From Torreya grandis (Eukaryota > Streptophyta > Pinopsida > Cupressales > Taxaceae), in NCBI GenBank assembly GCA_037957365.1, contig JARHVA010002128.1:1524001-1588000 (forward strand): a stretch of 64,000 bases of DNA, in the 5' to 3' direction. Position numbers and translations under genes: made by a program. This document shows positions 38,305 through 51,290 of the stretch, in pieces. The notes below the pieces were generated by a model. That model was not told the origin of the DNA, did no database searches, and saw only the letters and a list, made by a program, of their open reading frames with translations. Within the stretch, counting starts at the first letter, position 1; each line of letters begins with the position of its first letter.

Positions 38305-38309
38305 TAGAA

Positions 38310-41079
38310 TGGTACTAAGACCTCCATGATAACTTTATAAAAGGTGTATGATACTATCTTAGACCTTAAAACCATATTATAGTATGATCAATAGTTTTCA
38401 AGTATTGTGACCATGTTTTATCTTTCCTAGGTGACTACATCACCCTCTCATAAGCATTTTTGCACTATCCTTGTAAATTAGAACCATTTGAGCATTTTCA
38501 GAAGTAGGAGAGTAGTTTTTTGGGTCTAATAATGTATATGACCTTTCATAGCAACCTCCCCAATGGTTTCCATCATTTCATATGTCCAAAAACCTTATTT
38601 TGGTCTCAAAACCTTGCAAAAACACATCATTAAATACATCCATATAGGTGAAGGTACAAACAAATTGCATGGTGAGGATCCTCCTGGAGTGAGGAATGAT
38701 TATTAGGTGTTTTGTAGGACAAATCAATTCATTTGGGGCCCTAAATCTCATTTTCTCTCCCATCAATCTCTTATAATGGTTTAAGGATACTTATACACTT
38801 AACAATGGTTCATAAATATGGGGGCCCTAATCCCTGAACCAATGCCACTAAGTTTGAGTATACAAGTATATTGAAATATCCCTAGGATCTTGTGGTCCCA
38901 TGTATATTCTCTGTATAGTTTTGAGTAAGATAAGATTACCATCTTTTGACTGTCAGGCTTGTTAAGAAGTTTGAGAGAGTGTTTTGGCCTAATTAATTAT
39001 AAATTTGCTTGATTTTTCCTTCAAACACCTCTTTGAGGTATTTTTAATTTAATATGATGTTTTTAGATTTTTCTCCTCACCATTTCATCTCTATATCCTA
39101 TTGCCACCTTGACAAGCTTATAACTAGAGTTTAAGGATGTTTTGGAGTTATTGGCCCTAATAGTCATTGTTTACCCTTTTATTCACCATGGAAGGAGCCC
39201 AAAATTCTTAAAACCCTTCATCAATTTCCTAAAAATATTTATTAAGTCTTCAATTTTCATGTTCATCCCCATCAAACCAACTTTCTTCACTTTTCATGTT
39301 CATCCTCAACAAACCAACATTCTTCAGTCTAGCAATATACAAGCCTATATATGCATATTTAGGCCTTCTAGGCCTAATTAGGCTTCTTAACCCTTGTAAA
39401 TATCTTTGATCATTTTAAAAAACATTTTTATAACCCATTATAATATTTAAATGATATATATGCATCATTTCCACTCTTATCACCTTATAGTTTCAAATAA
39501 CTATCACATCTCTCTTGCATTTTCCCAAACAAGGATGCAGATGACATTTTGAACTCATATTATGGTGGACTTTGTAAATAGGAGGTATTGAGATGGTCTT
39601 AAATCTCCTAATATCCCAATTAAGGTTTATACTTTTTTCACATCTTCTCTGACCTATGTAACTTTAGGTTTTCCATCCAACTACACCAAATTAGTCTTTT
39701 CTCCATCATGCCCATGACAGGCCTATGTGTGCTTATGGGCAACATGACTATAGATATGGAGGTATATTATCTTGGATTGGCACTTTGGTGATATTTTATA
39801 GATAATATAGGGCATATCATGTTCATATTGACCTCCTATATACCTCTTGTAAACTTTCACAATATTAATCTTTCTCATTTAAGCCTATGACAGGCCTATA
39901 GGCTCTTGTCAAGGCCTAAAACCTACTAAAGTTCAGAACACCTTCATCTTGATTGTTTCCTTTCTTCCCAATGACTCAAAAAAATTTCACCATATATCCA
40001 ATAGTCTCCCACTCCTCTCAAGCCTCAAATTCACCTTAAAATGCATATTTTATTCAACTTATCTAAACAAACCTATAGGTGTTCATGGCTTTATAACTAC
40101 AAGTATGAGGTAGACTTCTTTTGGATTTTTTGGCACCTTGAGAGTCTAAATATAGAGTGGAAAGTGTTGATAAATTTTATTATTCTTCCAAATAATCCAA
40201 TATAGACTTCCCACCTTCCATTTCATCTTCCACATGTGGCATTTGGACAAACAACCTACATAGGATGTAGGAGGTTATTTGGATTTACTTGACTACAAAC
40301 CTCTAAATGTAAAGTTCTCAAAACTAAACAAAACTTAATAAAGTGTTTAAAACTAGGTAAACCCTTATTTATCATTTTTTTAACCCTTACATCCTCTTAG
40401 ACCCTCTAATACCACTACAAGCATGGTTATTATGTTTTTTACCTGCTAATAACCCTGTAGACTAACCTTTGGGCCTAAAAACTTTTATTCATTATGTTTT
40501 ATTCTTTATTGAGCCTAGTTTACTCATTGGATGATTTTGGATCAAAATGGAATTTTTTTTAAATTCCTCATCCATCTCTTGATGTGCTCAAATCACATTT
40601 AATGTGCATATATAATCTTCATAGCCTAGGTTTGGACACCCACAGTCCTATCTAACCATCACAGTCCACTTAGGCATACAGTCTATTGAGCCAAAGTGAA
40701 ATGAAGTTTGAGTTGTCAAGGGTTTCAGTATGTTTGTAAAATACTATGAACGCTCCACACTATGAAGTTGAAGTATTTAATACAAGTACTTGATGTTAAT
40801 GGTGACCTACAATTTTGTAGACCTATAGGCTCACAGTCCTCCTTGGATCTTGGCTTGAAGAAAGACACTATGAACCCTGAATGAAAGGACCAATAATTAT
40901 AATACATCCTAAGCATAATATCCAATTCTATGTGATGTGATTTTTATCCTTTAAAAGTCTTGAATAATTACCATATATCTACATCTATTTAGAGCACTTC
41001 ACCAAGGCGACTAGTTCAAGTAGTTTACCCTGTACATACATAGTTGCTTGTTTATCTTAAGGTTTATGTATCTAATGAT
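38310..41079. other. No gene; degenerate repeats
   Basis: No coding domain is seen. Around 39700-40150 similar segments recur (ATGACAGGCCTATNNG at about 39714 and 39886; ACTATAGATATGGAGGTA and ACTACAAGTATGAGGTAGA at about 39747 and 40098), suggesting an old tandem repeat with a unit near 175 bp. The alignment by eye is weak. Confidence 0.4.
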
Positions 41080-41084
41080 GCTTG

Positions 41085-41330
41085 TGAAGGCCAGGAAAAA
41101 AAGAGATAACATTAAAAAATTACATGAAGAAATTATTTTACACCCAAAAATAGATAATGTATTATTTCTAAATAATATTTACAAAGTGTGTGAAAGATTA
41201 TAAAACATTCATGGGAGATTACGGGACAAAACCAACTTTCCCATGTAACCAACGAACTAACAAAACAAGTAAATAAACTAAAAACAAATACTAACAAAGT
41301 AACTTTGGATCAATAAAAATTAATCAAGCA
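41085..41330 (-). repeat. 3' LTR of gag-only element
   Basis: Pairs with 44043-44299. Shared strings include AAAACCAACTTTCCC and TAACTTTGGATCAATA. On the minus strand it starts TGCTTGATTAAT and ends GGCCTTCA. Confidence 0.9.
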
Positions 41331-41340
41331 AACCCCCCCT
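41331..41340 (-). other. Polypurine tract
   Basis: The minus strand reads AGGGGGGGTT immediately before the LTR start TGCTTGATT. Confidence 0.75.
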
Positions 41341-41880
41341 TGATCTAAGTGGGTATAAAAATGTTGAAGTAAAGAACTATGAGTCGTCTAAGTAGACTCT
41401 ACTACAACTGTAACTAGTACACTATGCATCCTAAACTGATCACAACCTGAGCATCCCCACACTACAGTAAAACATAATCACACACTGTTTGACTACATCA
41501 ATCCTCACATAAAATCTATCCAACAAGTGACTTCCGTCTATACTGTGTATGACACATCTCAAACTGATACCCAATAATTGCCAACATCTCCCACAAGCCT
41601 TTGCTTAGCACTAATAATTTTGGCAACATAATGTTGACTCATGCCACACATCACCGATGACTAATCAAAAAACCTAGTATGCAATATCTTATCCCCCTAT
41701 AAGGCAAGAGGTGAGAAGCTATGCAACAAATAAATCAAGTACAAATCATTGAAATAATCTACATCAAAGATCATATCATCACTACATCTATGAAATCAAA
41801 GTACTCAAGCCAAAAAATGCTACTACATCAAATCTCAATCTTGAGCCTAGAATCTTATATAAGATGGGTGAGTCACCATC

Positions 41881-42954
41881 TTAGAAGATATAGTCATTAA
41901 CTATGGAGCATGCAACTTCACAGTCATCCCATCCATCAGAAGATGTAGATGAATATCGAGAAGAGTGACTAGAGTGACTGGAGTGATTAATAATGGTTGA
42001 TTTTGCCTTATATTGATGCCGAGAGGACCTCCTTTTGGAGGGGCACTCTGTAGAAATATACCCTATGCCACCATAATTGTAGCATATTCTCTCACATCCA
42101 TTGAAACTAGAGGAAGAATAACCATATGAAGAAGAGTGCATGTGCTTGTGCTTGTGTCCATATGAATGTTTATGGTGATGCTCATGCTTTGGAGAACCAA
42201 AATGATGTCTATGCTTAGAAGAGCCTAAATGATCTCTACATCCAAAGTGATTCATATGCCTAGAAGTGTGTTTGTGAGAGTGTTTTTGTTTCTCCTTGTA
42301 TCTTATGTTGGGTTTATACAATGGATTGCTTGTTTTAGAATAGTGTGACTCCTCAGTAGAGTGTTCTTTTTTTCTTTCAAATTGTTGCTCATGTTGAGTG
42401 AGCAACTCACAAATAGAATTGAAAGTAGATTTGTCAAGCTTATCATAAAGCTGTAACATTTTGAGAAAATTCCTGTAGCTAGGGCTAAGACCATTTAAAA
42501 TAGTATAAATGATAATTTCATCATCAATTTTTCCAACAGTAGTGCCATATTCTTGTTTCAATTTCTTAATGTGTGACACATATTCTAAAACATCTTCATC
42601 ATCAATGAGTTTAGTGTTAAGCAACTACATAAGAAGATCAATTTTATTGTAGGTAGATTGTTTATCATACAAGTCTTTTAGAGCTTTCCATGCTTTCCAT
42701 ACTTTAGATTTGATGGCTTCAATGTGAATTATGACTTGTACACTGCAGGTTGATTTCAAGAATGCAAGAGCATGCTTATCATATTTTTGGAATTTAGCAA
42801 GCTTTGCAACTTCAGTGGGCAATGTGGGTTGTTTTTCAACTTCATCCCATAAGTCATTGAAAATTAATGTGTTTTCCATGTTTATTGACTATTCTTTATA
42901 GTTTTTAGGAGTTAAACATCCATTTTCAGAAATTAAACTCATAGTTTTTGCCAT
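41881..42954 (-). pseudogene. Copia Gag (UBN2-type) with two amber stops
   Basis: Gag forms the virus-like particle that packages element RNA. The frame can be followed on the minus strand from the ATG at 42954 (MAKTMSLISENG) to the TAA at 41881-41883, about 357 codons. It has only two internal stops, both TAG and no frameshift: 42889-42891 (NYKE*SIN, where Gag has Trp) and 42625-42627 (DLLM*LLN, where Gln is usual). The N-terminal half carries LIFNDLWDEVE and KVWKALKDLYDKQS-like Gag blocks; the middle has LLNTKLIDDEDVLEYV and ILNGLSPSYRNFL. A His/Lys/Ser-rich part and a damaged zinc knuckle (CYNYGGIGYISTEC, Tyr at the second Cys and at the His) precede the C-terminus. The changes fit C-to-T or G-to-A decay. 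Confidence 0.9.
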
Positions 42955-44030
42955 GGTGATAAAGAATCAAGTCAAAACAATACAAGGGAATACTATTTTG
43001 AGGTTTTGCCTTTACCTTCAAAAATAGTTTCCGATTACACAAAATTCCTGGGACTTGTAAAAATGCACCTTATAACCCCTGTTACACCCTTATATCACCA
43101 AATTTACCCTTATTACTCCATTATAAAATAATATCAAAAAATGTTTTTGACAAATAAATTAATTTTAATGGGTTTTGAACATGTGACTTTTTGATTTGTG
43201 GGTGTAATTACCAAATTATATTTTCCAACCATTCCATATACTTATTTAAATTACAATGAAACAAAATTGTAAATAGAACTAACACTTTCTAATTTTCACA
43301 ATATAGCAAAGGTAAAATTTGTTTATCAGCTTTCTCACTTGTTAGAAAAAATAATCTGCACCTTTCTTTCTTATGGGGCCTAGGAGAGAATAAATAAATA
43401 AATGAAAACAAATATTTCTCAAAACTTTATTATCATGCCATTGTTTGTGTTGTTGTACTATATTACGCCATTTTATTACTATGTCATCATAACTCTATAA
43501 TTTTTTGGAACACAAATTGTTCTCTTACTAAGATTGTTTGTCGTAGGTGGTAAAATAGTGATTAAGGGTTTAAACCTTGAGCTTTTTAGTAACTTATCTC
43601 TCCAATACAATTCTCTACAAAGAAAATATCAAGCATTGTTCTAGATCTGTGAAGTAAAGTGCTTGGATGCCATAAATAACGAAAATAGTGAAGTGAATAT
43701 ATCCAAAAAGAATATATTATTTATTCCAAGCTATATTTAGGTATCTAAGAATGTAATTGTCACTGCTCTATGAAGTCAATAAAGCATTAGACAATCATTT
43801 TTCTATCTATGGTGTCTTCTTCTACTAGCACGTCGTATAGATCTCTTTTGTTGTATTCTTGAATTTTTGAATTACTTTGAAAAAAAATTAGTTGTCATAC
43901 AGATGTGCCACATATGTGTAAATATTTTGATAGATGATAAAAAAATATCAATTGATATTCCCAGACTATTCTTAATCTTCTACAAGTATGTTGTATTGCT
44001 TCCTCCTGCATAGTTTTCTCCTTCAACTGA
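42955..44030 (-). other. 5' untranslated region of gag-only element
   Basis: About 1.07 kb between the primer-binding site and the gag ATG. I see no reading frame, second domain or tandem repeat in it. Confidence 0.6.
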
Positions 44031-44041
44031 CTCTGATACCA
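44031..44041 (-). other. Primer-binding site
   Basis: The minus strand reads TGGTATCAGAG one base after the LTR end CTTCA. This is the standard copia site complementary to initiator Met tRNA. Confidence 0.92.
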
Positions 44042-44042
44042 G

Positions 44043-44299
44043 TGAAGGCCAGGACAACAAGAGATAACATTAACAAATTACATAAAGAAATTATTTTACA
44101 TCCAAAAATAGATACTTTATTATTTCCAAATAATATTTACAATGTGTGTGAAATATTATAAATCTTTCATGGGAGGTTATGAGACAAAACCAACTTTCCC
44201 GTGTAACCAACCAACTAACAAAAAAAGTAAATAAACTTAAAAAAATACTAACAAAGTAAAATACTAAGTAACTTTGGATCAATATAAATTAATACAATA
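44043..44299 (-). repeat. 5' LTR of gag-only element
   Basis: A 257-bp partner of the left LTR. The outer end reads TATTGTATTAAT on the minus strand in place of TGCTTGATTAAT, so the terminal TG is mutated. Confidence 0.9.
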
Positions 44300-44304
44300 G
44301 CTTT

Positions 44305-47300
44305 TGGTAAGTCTAAATAATAATTATATGGTTGAAATAGATGAAAACCACCTTATTCAAACATTTAAAGTAACAACACAACTTTAACCTCCTTGCACAT
44401 AGGGTTTCCATGCTCAAACTACAAAAATAAGACCATTTGACACTACACCAACCATGAACATGAGGATAATTGAAAAAACATGATATTTTATGGGTATAGA
44501 GATGTTTAAAATACCTTACACAAACATTATCATGTATTCATTGATATTTAGAACCCTAAAATTGAGGAAAATTGACCCTAGTGGGATTTTGAGTCACTTT
44601 TGTACACCTTTAACTTCTTAATGATTATTCATAGAGTTAAAGGGCCTAACCAGAGATCAATGCCAAAAATTTGAAGGGAATTAGGGTCCCCTCCTATGGA
44701 TAAAATCTTGGACTCCCTCTCTCTCTCCTCCATGATTTGAGTGCAAATTTGTTACTTGTCTTGAGCTGCCAAGGTGACTGATGGATAAATGGGAAGGGTA
44801 TTAGCATTGTTTGGATCTGTAGCTCCGCTTATTACATGGATTTGGGTCTAATAATAAAATGGGTACCTATTTAAGTGTTTTTACCTTGTCAACCATCAAA
44901 AACTCTCTGTAAAAAACCACCAAAATCATGTTTTTCTCAAGATTTTGATTATTCTACCATTTGAAACTATCAAAAATGATGAACTCAGTGACTCTTCAAC
45001 TTCCCCTAACTTGTACAGACTTGGAAGAAATTTTTAAAATGTTTCACGTCCTTATTTACCTATATGTTTCTCAAAATTATTCACTTATGCATTGCAAAAT
45101 GATGAATAGCAATTACAAAGAGGAGTCCAACATTGAAAAGAAAATATATGAGACCTTGGGGAAGATGTACAATTAGGTACAAGGATGATGTCATGACCAA
45201 GGTGTTAAATGATTGTAAGAAACTCCTTTTCCAAATATAAACCTGTGTATTTGCTCATGGCTAGTAAGTGTCATCTTTAACATTGGAAATCATAATAATA
45301 CTAAATTAATAAAATACCTTAATCTTATCAAAATTACCTTAAAATGTCCAAATACCCTTAGAAACAAAGTGATCAACTTACTAGTTCTAATTCCTCGACC
45401 AATTTGATCAACTTTTGACCATGTATGTTCCTTACAGGGTTAGCACCTAGTCTCCTTTGGCATGCCTCCACATTGACTTGATTTCCAACTTACCTTATCC
45501 TTGTCAAACTTACCTTAAACAATGTTATACACAAAATTAAGACCATGAGAAATAACCACTTGATGACAGGACAACATGACTTTGTATGCAATAAAAAATG
45601 CAACCAATCTATAAATCAATCCTAGCTCAGAGAAGATAAATCTTACGTACACTTTTGATTGTGGATATATTAAATATTTAGGGTCATGACCAAGATGAAT
45701 CTAATAAACCTATCCAATAGATCTCTTACCACATTAATATCACTAGGGAGGGTTCTAAAGCCTCCATTCAAGCAAAACTATGCAATAACCTTAACTAGGT
45801 CCTATGTTTTTATATTCACTAAAATAATAAGTAAATTCTAAACTAGTGATCACCAAATCTTGTGGCATAAAGTGGGGGTAGTAAACATAAAAATTAAACA
45901 TGCATAGAAAACATACTCATGTCAATGTATACAGAATCTTAATGCATGAGAGAGAAGTACAAATTCTAACCTATCTAATCTTATAAATGAGGAACAAAGT
46001 TATAAATACTTAACTTTGAAGATGAACTTATCGAACATCAATATCTCCCTTGGCCAAGGTGCTTCATAAGAGGTTGTTGTGGTATGTATGGATGACAAGG
46101 ATAAATCAACTCTAGGGTACATAACCTATCAATGCATCCAAAAGACTTCTCCATAAGACAAGATCTATATCTCTAAATAAAGTATGAAAACCTAAGCTTT
46201 GATCTTCAAATAGAATGGTGGATAAGAAGATGCACAATATATAACTCTTCTTCATATTTTTTATTATAAATGATGAAATAGATGTGTTTATATAGATAGA
46301 TCTAACCCTAGTCCTTTCTAAAACTTTAGGCCAATAAGGTCAACCCAATCAACCTTATATCATTATTGGTAAAAACAAATTAGGTCTTAGTCTAGGTCAG
46401 TCAAGGGCCAACTAGACCATAAATAAGTTTTCTCAATTAGAGTACAAGGTTGATGGAGCCAACAGTGTAACATAAACCATCAAAAAGGATTTTAGGCTAA
46501 GAAAGGGCTAATGAAGGTAGAAAATGACTAGAAGAGGGTGAAAAATAGGAGGAAAAGCTTAAGAAAATATTTTTAGGATATGGGTGTATATGTAGAAAGT
46601 GGTAGTATAGGGACAACAATCTTGAAAATCACCAATGGTCTTTCCAACCCTTTTTTTATGCACTTTTTAAGGCATGCACTCAAAGAAAATTAGACTCGAT
46701 GAGTTCTCGTAAGATAGAAAGCATCAGTAATTGATAAAGTTTGAAAATATTATATGTATACATATGCCCCACTCTAAGATCATCATGTGTCACTCATATG
46801 CAATAAAAGACGGTGCTTCAATAAAATATCATAGTAACACACAATGTTGAGGCTAAAAAAATGTTGTAGTATTTTAAAGCATAAAATAACTAAAAATAAA
46901 TGACTAAAATAGAACTAACTGAAAATAAAATTAATGTATGTATACCTTGACTTACCTTTATCATTGGTTATTGTCTATTATGTTTGTATTTTTTATCATG
47001 GATGGCGTAGAGACTGGTTTTGACAAACCCAAGGATACAAAACTAAAGATAAAAAATAAACAAATGTAGGAAAGCCAAGATAATTGATGTTTATATGGGC
47101 AGGATGTACATGAAAATTTGGCAAGCTAGGGTTACTAGTGTTATGTTAGACCAAATGAACATGTCAAATTAGATTAAATCAAGTAACCCAAAATCCAAGG
47201 CTACTAAAGATCGAAAGACTCAAATAAGTAAACCTTAAGTAAGAAATAAAAACTCAACAAGTTAAACCAAAGATACATGTCAAAAAAGATGATAATCAAA

Positions 47301-48743
47301 CATCAATGTGAAAGTAGTAAAAATCCTTACTTAAACAAAGATGGGCAAGCAAAAATGGTAAAACAACATTGATGAGTGAGAAATGACGAGCTTTATTCAA
47401 TCATCAATGAAAAAAGGTACATAATGGATAACAACATTGGTGAGTGAGAAATAACAAGCCAACCTCACACAATAATGGAAAAAGTATATGAAAGAATAAA
47501 TAGACTCAAGTGTCTGCAAAAAAGGTAGTACAACAATAACAAATGGAAAAATAAATCAAAACAATGCTGGGATGTAGAGTCATGGGGTTAAAATAATCCA
47601 TATTCACTCAAATATATTATCTGGTTATTAAGATAGATAAAATTGAAAAAAATTAGTGCTAGTATGTTTTTAAGATGTGAATAAGAAGGAATATAGAAGA
47701 AGGAAAAATAGATTTAGAATCACATTTGCCTATCAAGGGGGAAATGAAATGGGTGGATGGAAGAATACATGAAAAACCAAAGTAGGGGAACTCTTTATTG
47801 AAGTCAAGATAGTCAAATTAGGTTTATCAAAACAAGAAGACTTTTGACCTTAAGGAATCTAAAGAACTTCTCTTAGCCACACAAGTCTTAGATCAACAAA
47901 TGCAATAGGTAGATCATCCCATGAAGGCTATATGCAAAAAAATTAAAATGGACCTACCTTCCCATAGCTTATTTTGCATTCTTCAGGACCCCTTGTAGGG
48001 TCATTTATATACTACAAAGATTGGGTAATTGCGTGATAAATTATATATCACCATAGAGTTTGTTAAATTCTCCTATTCCAATCTACTAGCCTACCACATC
48101 CCAATGGACCTTAGCTCTATCATGAGGCCAATTGTGTATGTTAAGCTTTCATTGAAAATAGGATATGTGTTTGTAATCATGTCTTTTGGTGTGATTTCGA
48201 CTTTTGAAATGTGGATGTTCCATTTTATATATCATTGCCTTTTATTTCAAATGATTTAGATTTTAACTTTGTTGATGGATTTTTCTATTCCTCTTCCATA
48301 CGGATTTGCAGAACCAAATATGGGTTTTAAAGATGAATTTCATTTGAATAATTTGGACTTGGTTTCTAAGAGAGAGAACTTAGTGAAAATGGTGTCTAAG
48401 AATTATTGTTAATTTAAGTGAAATAAAAGTGCTATCTTTACTTTGACCTTGTTTTATCTAATGGGGAGTGAAAGGAAAGGAAATCAAGAGGAATGAAACA
48501 TGAAACAATTTGAATTACTTCAAATCACAAAAAATATGACAAAAGTAAAAAAAAGATACAATGACATTGAAGTATGATTTCTTATCATAAGAATGAAGTG
48601 TATGAAAATATGTTAACATAGTTTGTTGTGCAAATTTATCTATCAAAGAAGCAAAAGCCATAGTTGAGAACAAGGATCACAAACTTAGAATTATTTCAAA
48701 ACAAATTAAAGACAAGGAATACTGAATGAAATATGGTAATTTC
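44305..48743. other. No gene recognised; AT-rich
   Basis: Long AT-rich stretch with no conserved domain. A TATA-like box on the minus strand (TATATAAACAC) lies at 46286-46294 and may mark an old LTR without a visible partner. An imperfect direct repeat (ACAACATTGRTGAGTGAGAA, about 47365 and 47432) lies in the right part. The 3' LTR of the Ty3/gypsy derivative to the right should fall within about 46-48.7 kb, but I could not find its edges. Confidence 0.4.
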
Positions 48744-49040
48744 ATGAGGAAGGCTAGGTTTTATCTATTGTCACACTGTAACTCATAAAAGAGAAACCCA
48801 CAAGAGTGCACAAAGCATGTAAAAAGTAAAAGAAAAATAAGATATTTATGAGGAAGGATAGGTCCTGTCCATGGTCTTACACAGGGACTCACCAAGAAAA
48901 AACCTAAGGGGTGTGAAAATCATTGGAAAGAAATAAAACAATGAGGACAAAACGAAATCATGAGGAAGACTAGGTCTTATCCATAGTTTTACAATGCAAC
49001 TCATGATAAAAGGGAAACCAAAGGACGAAAAAGGACTAAG
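48744..49040. repeat. Three imperfect repeats of about 104-112 bp
   Basis: Copies begin ATGAGGAAGGCTAGG (48744), ATGAGGAAGGATAGG (48848) and ATGAGGAAGACTAGG (48960), each followed by a TATCCATGGTCTTACA-like segment and AAAAGAGAAACC. They lie just downstream, on the minus strand, of the integrase stop, so they are 3' untranslated repeats of that element. Confidence 0.8.
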
Positions 49041-49145
49041 ATTTGTATAAAGAGATAATTATTGTAGAGGATGATACCCACGTAAGTATCCTAAAAAAAG
49101 TGATATAAGGATAGTTTATAGAAATCATCATAATAGGGGAAGGAT

Positions 49146-50850
49146 TTAGGCAAAATAATTTTTTAGGAATTTTGCATTTGTGGGATCTTTGAAACTATGG
49201 CCTTTATTAGTTTGAAGGCGATAAGTTCTAAGACCAAAGATGTATTTGACTAAATAAAGCCCCCATTATTTTTGGGAATATTTACCTTATTTTTTATGAG
49301 TATAATCAAGCTTAACGACAAGATCACCAACATAAAAAGTGTGAACTTTAACTCTTTCATTATGTTGTTTGGTAATGCAAGCCTTGTATTGGTGATTGTG
49401 TTGTAGGGCAAAAATATGGTGTTCATCAAGGAGATCAAGAACATGAAGGAAAGATTCACATAATTCTTCATTGGGTATGATACCATGAAGAGAGATACAG
49501 AGAGAGGGAAACTCAAATTATAATGGGAGGACTGATTCAAAACCATAGACTATCAAAAATGGTGTTGCCCTAGTGGCAGTGCGTATGTTAGTGCAATAGG
49601 CCTAAAGAGTGGGATATAGATGAAGATGCCAATCCATGCAAGTTTCATGAATTATCTTTTGGATAATTTTATTAATAATTTTTTTGGTGACCTCATCTTA
49701 GTCATTCCATTATAGATGGTAGGGTGTGGAAAAATTCTGATTGATTTTAGATTTAGTACTGAGTTATTTAACATCTTTGTTTTTGAAGTTACCACCATTG
49801 TCTAAAATGATATTATGAGGGACAACAAAGTGGAAAATTATTTAATTGAGGATGAATTTTTAAATGGTAGTACTGGTGACATTGATGAGGGGCATAACCT
49901 TGACCCATTTGGTAAAATATTATGTGGTTGTGATAATAAAGACATGCCCATCTTAAGATCTAGGTAATTTACCTATGAGATATAATCCTCACATAGAAAA
50001 TGGTCACGGAGACTCCTTGGTTTGAAGATCAGCTGGAGATGAATGAATTAGATCATTATGAATTTGGCAAGGAGTACATTTTTTAGAAAATTTGATGGCA
50101 TCATTTTCAAGAGCAAGCCAAAAGTATCTCATATGTACACGTTTATGGGTTGTAGCATGTCCACTATAGTGGCCACTACAAATACACCCATTTTCTTGTT
50201 CAATAAGAGGAAGAACCTCTTATTTCAGAGCATAGTAGAGTAAGGTACCTTTAGGATTATGATAATATAGGATGTTATATCAAAATTCATACTTGAAAGC
50301 TTGTTTGCAAATGTGAGTCTTTTTTCAAGAATCAATATTTGGAGGACAAGTTTGGTTATTTTGAGGGATTAAAATAAGAGGTTGATTAGACATATTGATC
50401 AAATGATGTTGCAATTATATCATTTAGGAGGTGTTATATGTTTTCCTTATGTTCATTTATTTCACTATTTGTGTAATAAGTTGGGTTATATCAATTGGCA
50501 GGTTTGTATTGGTAGGAGGACTCCTCGAATGGGTGTTAGGGGGAGGGTTGTTAGGAGGTGGATTACCAGTGGGGTTGTTAGATAGACTTGTGTCAATCAC
50601 TCCCACATTATGTCTAGATGCTTGAAGATGGAAATTGTATTGATAGGTACAGAAAGGATCTAATCCACCTACATCATCTTGAGGCATGATTTGAAACATG
50701 TTTCAATCCATAGATGAGTGAGGGGGAGAATTATTCCAAGAGTGAGGATTCTCTTGGGAGGTAAAGAAAGGAAGAAAATAATACCCCATATAGTGTTTAA
50801 ATGGATACAGGTTGTCCAAAAATATTATGATGGGATATTTCATGATGCTT
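49146..50850 (-). pseudogene. Ty3/gypsy gag N-terminus joined to integrase
   Basis: On the minus strand a gag-like start lies at about 50850-50460: MKYPIIIFLDNLYPF, then MFQIMPQDDVGGLDPF and a Pro/Asn-rich segment NPPPNNPPPNTHS. It is followed within about 150 bp by the segment before integrase (FKYEF.YNILYYHNPKG, EVLPLIEQENG) and the zinc-binding part GHYSGHATTHKRVH...CTPCQ at about 50195-50070. The integrase core covers about 50050-49550 (FSM.GLYLIGKLPRS, IILDNGGNFKNKD, FSTPYHL.WN). The C-terminal part ends at the TAA at 49146-49148 (KDPTNAKFLKNYFA). Protease, reverse transcriptase and RNase H are absent, so an internal deletion fused gag to integrase. Stops at Trp and Gln positions (TGA, TAG, TAA) and frameshifts add to the decay. 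Confidence 0.82.
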
Positions 50851-51290
50851 GATGAGATAAATAGAAGTTAGGAAAGAGAAAAAGAATTATGGATATAGTC
50901 ATCCTGACAAAGAACTAAGTCAACCAAATAAAAGAACAAGGTTGACCAATAAAAGATAGAGTCAACCAATAGGTACCAAATCGACTGGGTTGATAGAGTA
51001 CTGCTAAAACACAAGCGAAAAGAGTACAGAGTTGTAGGGGTCAACTATGTACTACATACAAAGAACAAAATAAAGAGATAAGACCACACAGTCATGTAGG
51101 TCGACTATGTACTATAGATAGGAAGGGAAAAACATAGTCTGTAAGAGACTATATCGACTAGAATAATAGCGTTCTGAAATAGGGGGAAAATTTTACAAGA
51201 TAATTGAAGCAAGAATGAAATCAAGCACACAAATAATTGGATCAATATGATTCATCCAATTGGGGCACACCATACAAAACCTTACACCAA
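50851..51290 (-). other. Leader region of the gag-integrase derivative
   Basis: Non-coding. Contains a short direct repeat (GTCAACTATGTACTA and GTCGACTATGTACTA near 51040-51120) and several GTYGACCAATA-like strings near 50920-50970. A primer-binding site would start near 51290 (minus TTGGTGTAAGG), but I cannot match it with certainty to a plant tRNA. Confidence 0.4.

Larger units (their letters stand above)
33208..38309 (+). mobile_element. Non-autonomous Ty1/copia element with both LTRs
   Basis: A 5.09 kb element (33213-38304) bounded by two similar LTRs of about 359 and 358 bp and flanked by a perfect 5-bp target duplication TAGAA (33208-33212 and 38305-38309). The left LTR is followed by a primer-binding site like that for initiator Met tRNA, and the right LTR is preceded by a polypurine tract. 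Inside, only a gag N-terminal remnant and Ser/Pro-rich sequence are recognised; no integrase or reverse transcriptase. It would have depended on another element's enzymes. LTR divergence is visible throughout, so the insertion is old. Confidence 0.92.
41080..44304 (-). mobile_element. Gag-only Ty1/copia element (TR-GAG-like)
   Basis: A 3.2 kb element (41085-44299) on the minus strand. The right LTR is the 5' LTR, followed on the minus strand by the primer site TGGTATCAGAG. The left LTR is the 3' LTR, preceded by a G-rich polypurine tract. Flanks GCTTG (41080-41084) and GCTTT (44300-44304) match at 4 of 5 bases, a decayed target duplication. The only coding part is one gag frame; there is no protease, integrase or RT. 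Size and content fit the terminal-repeat retrotransposons with a gag domain described in plants, which need enzymes from another element. Confidence 0.9.
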
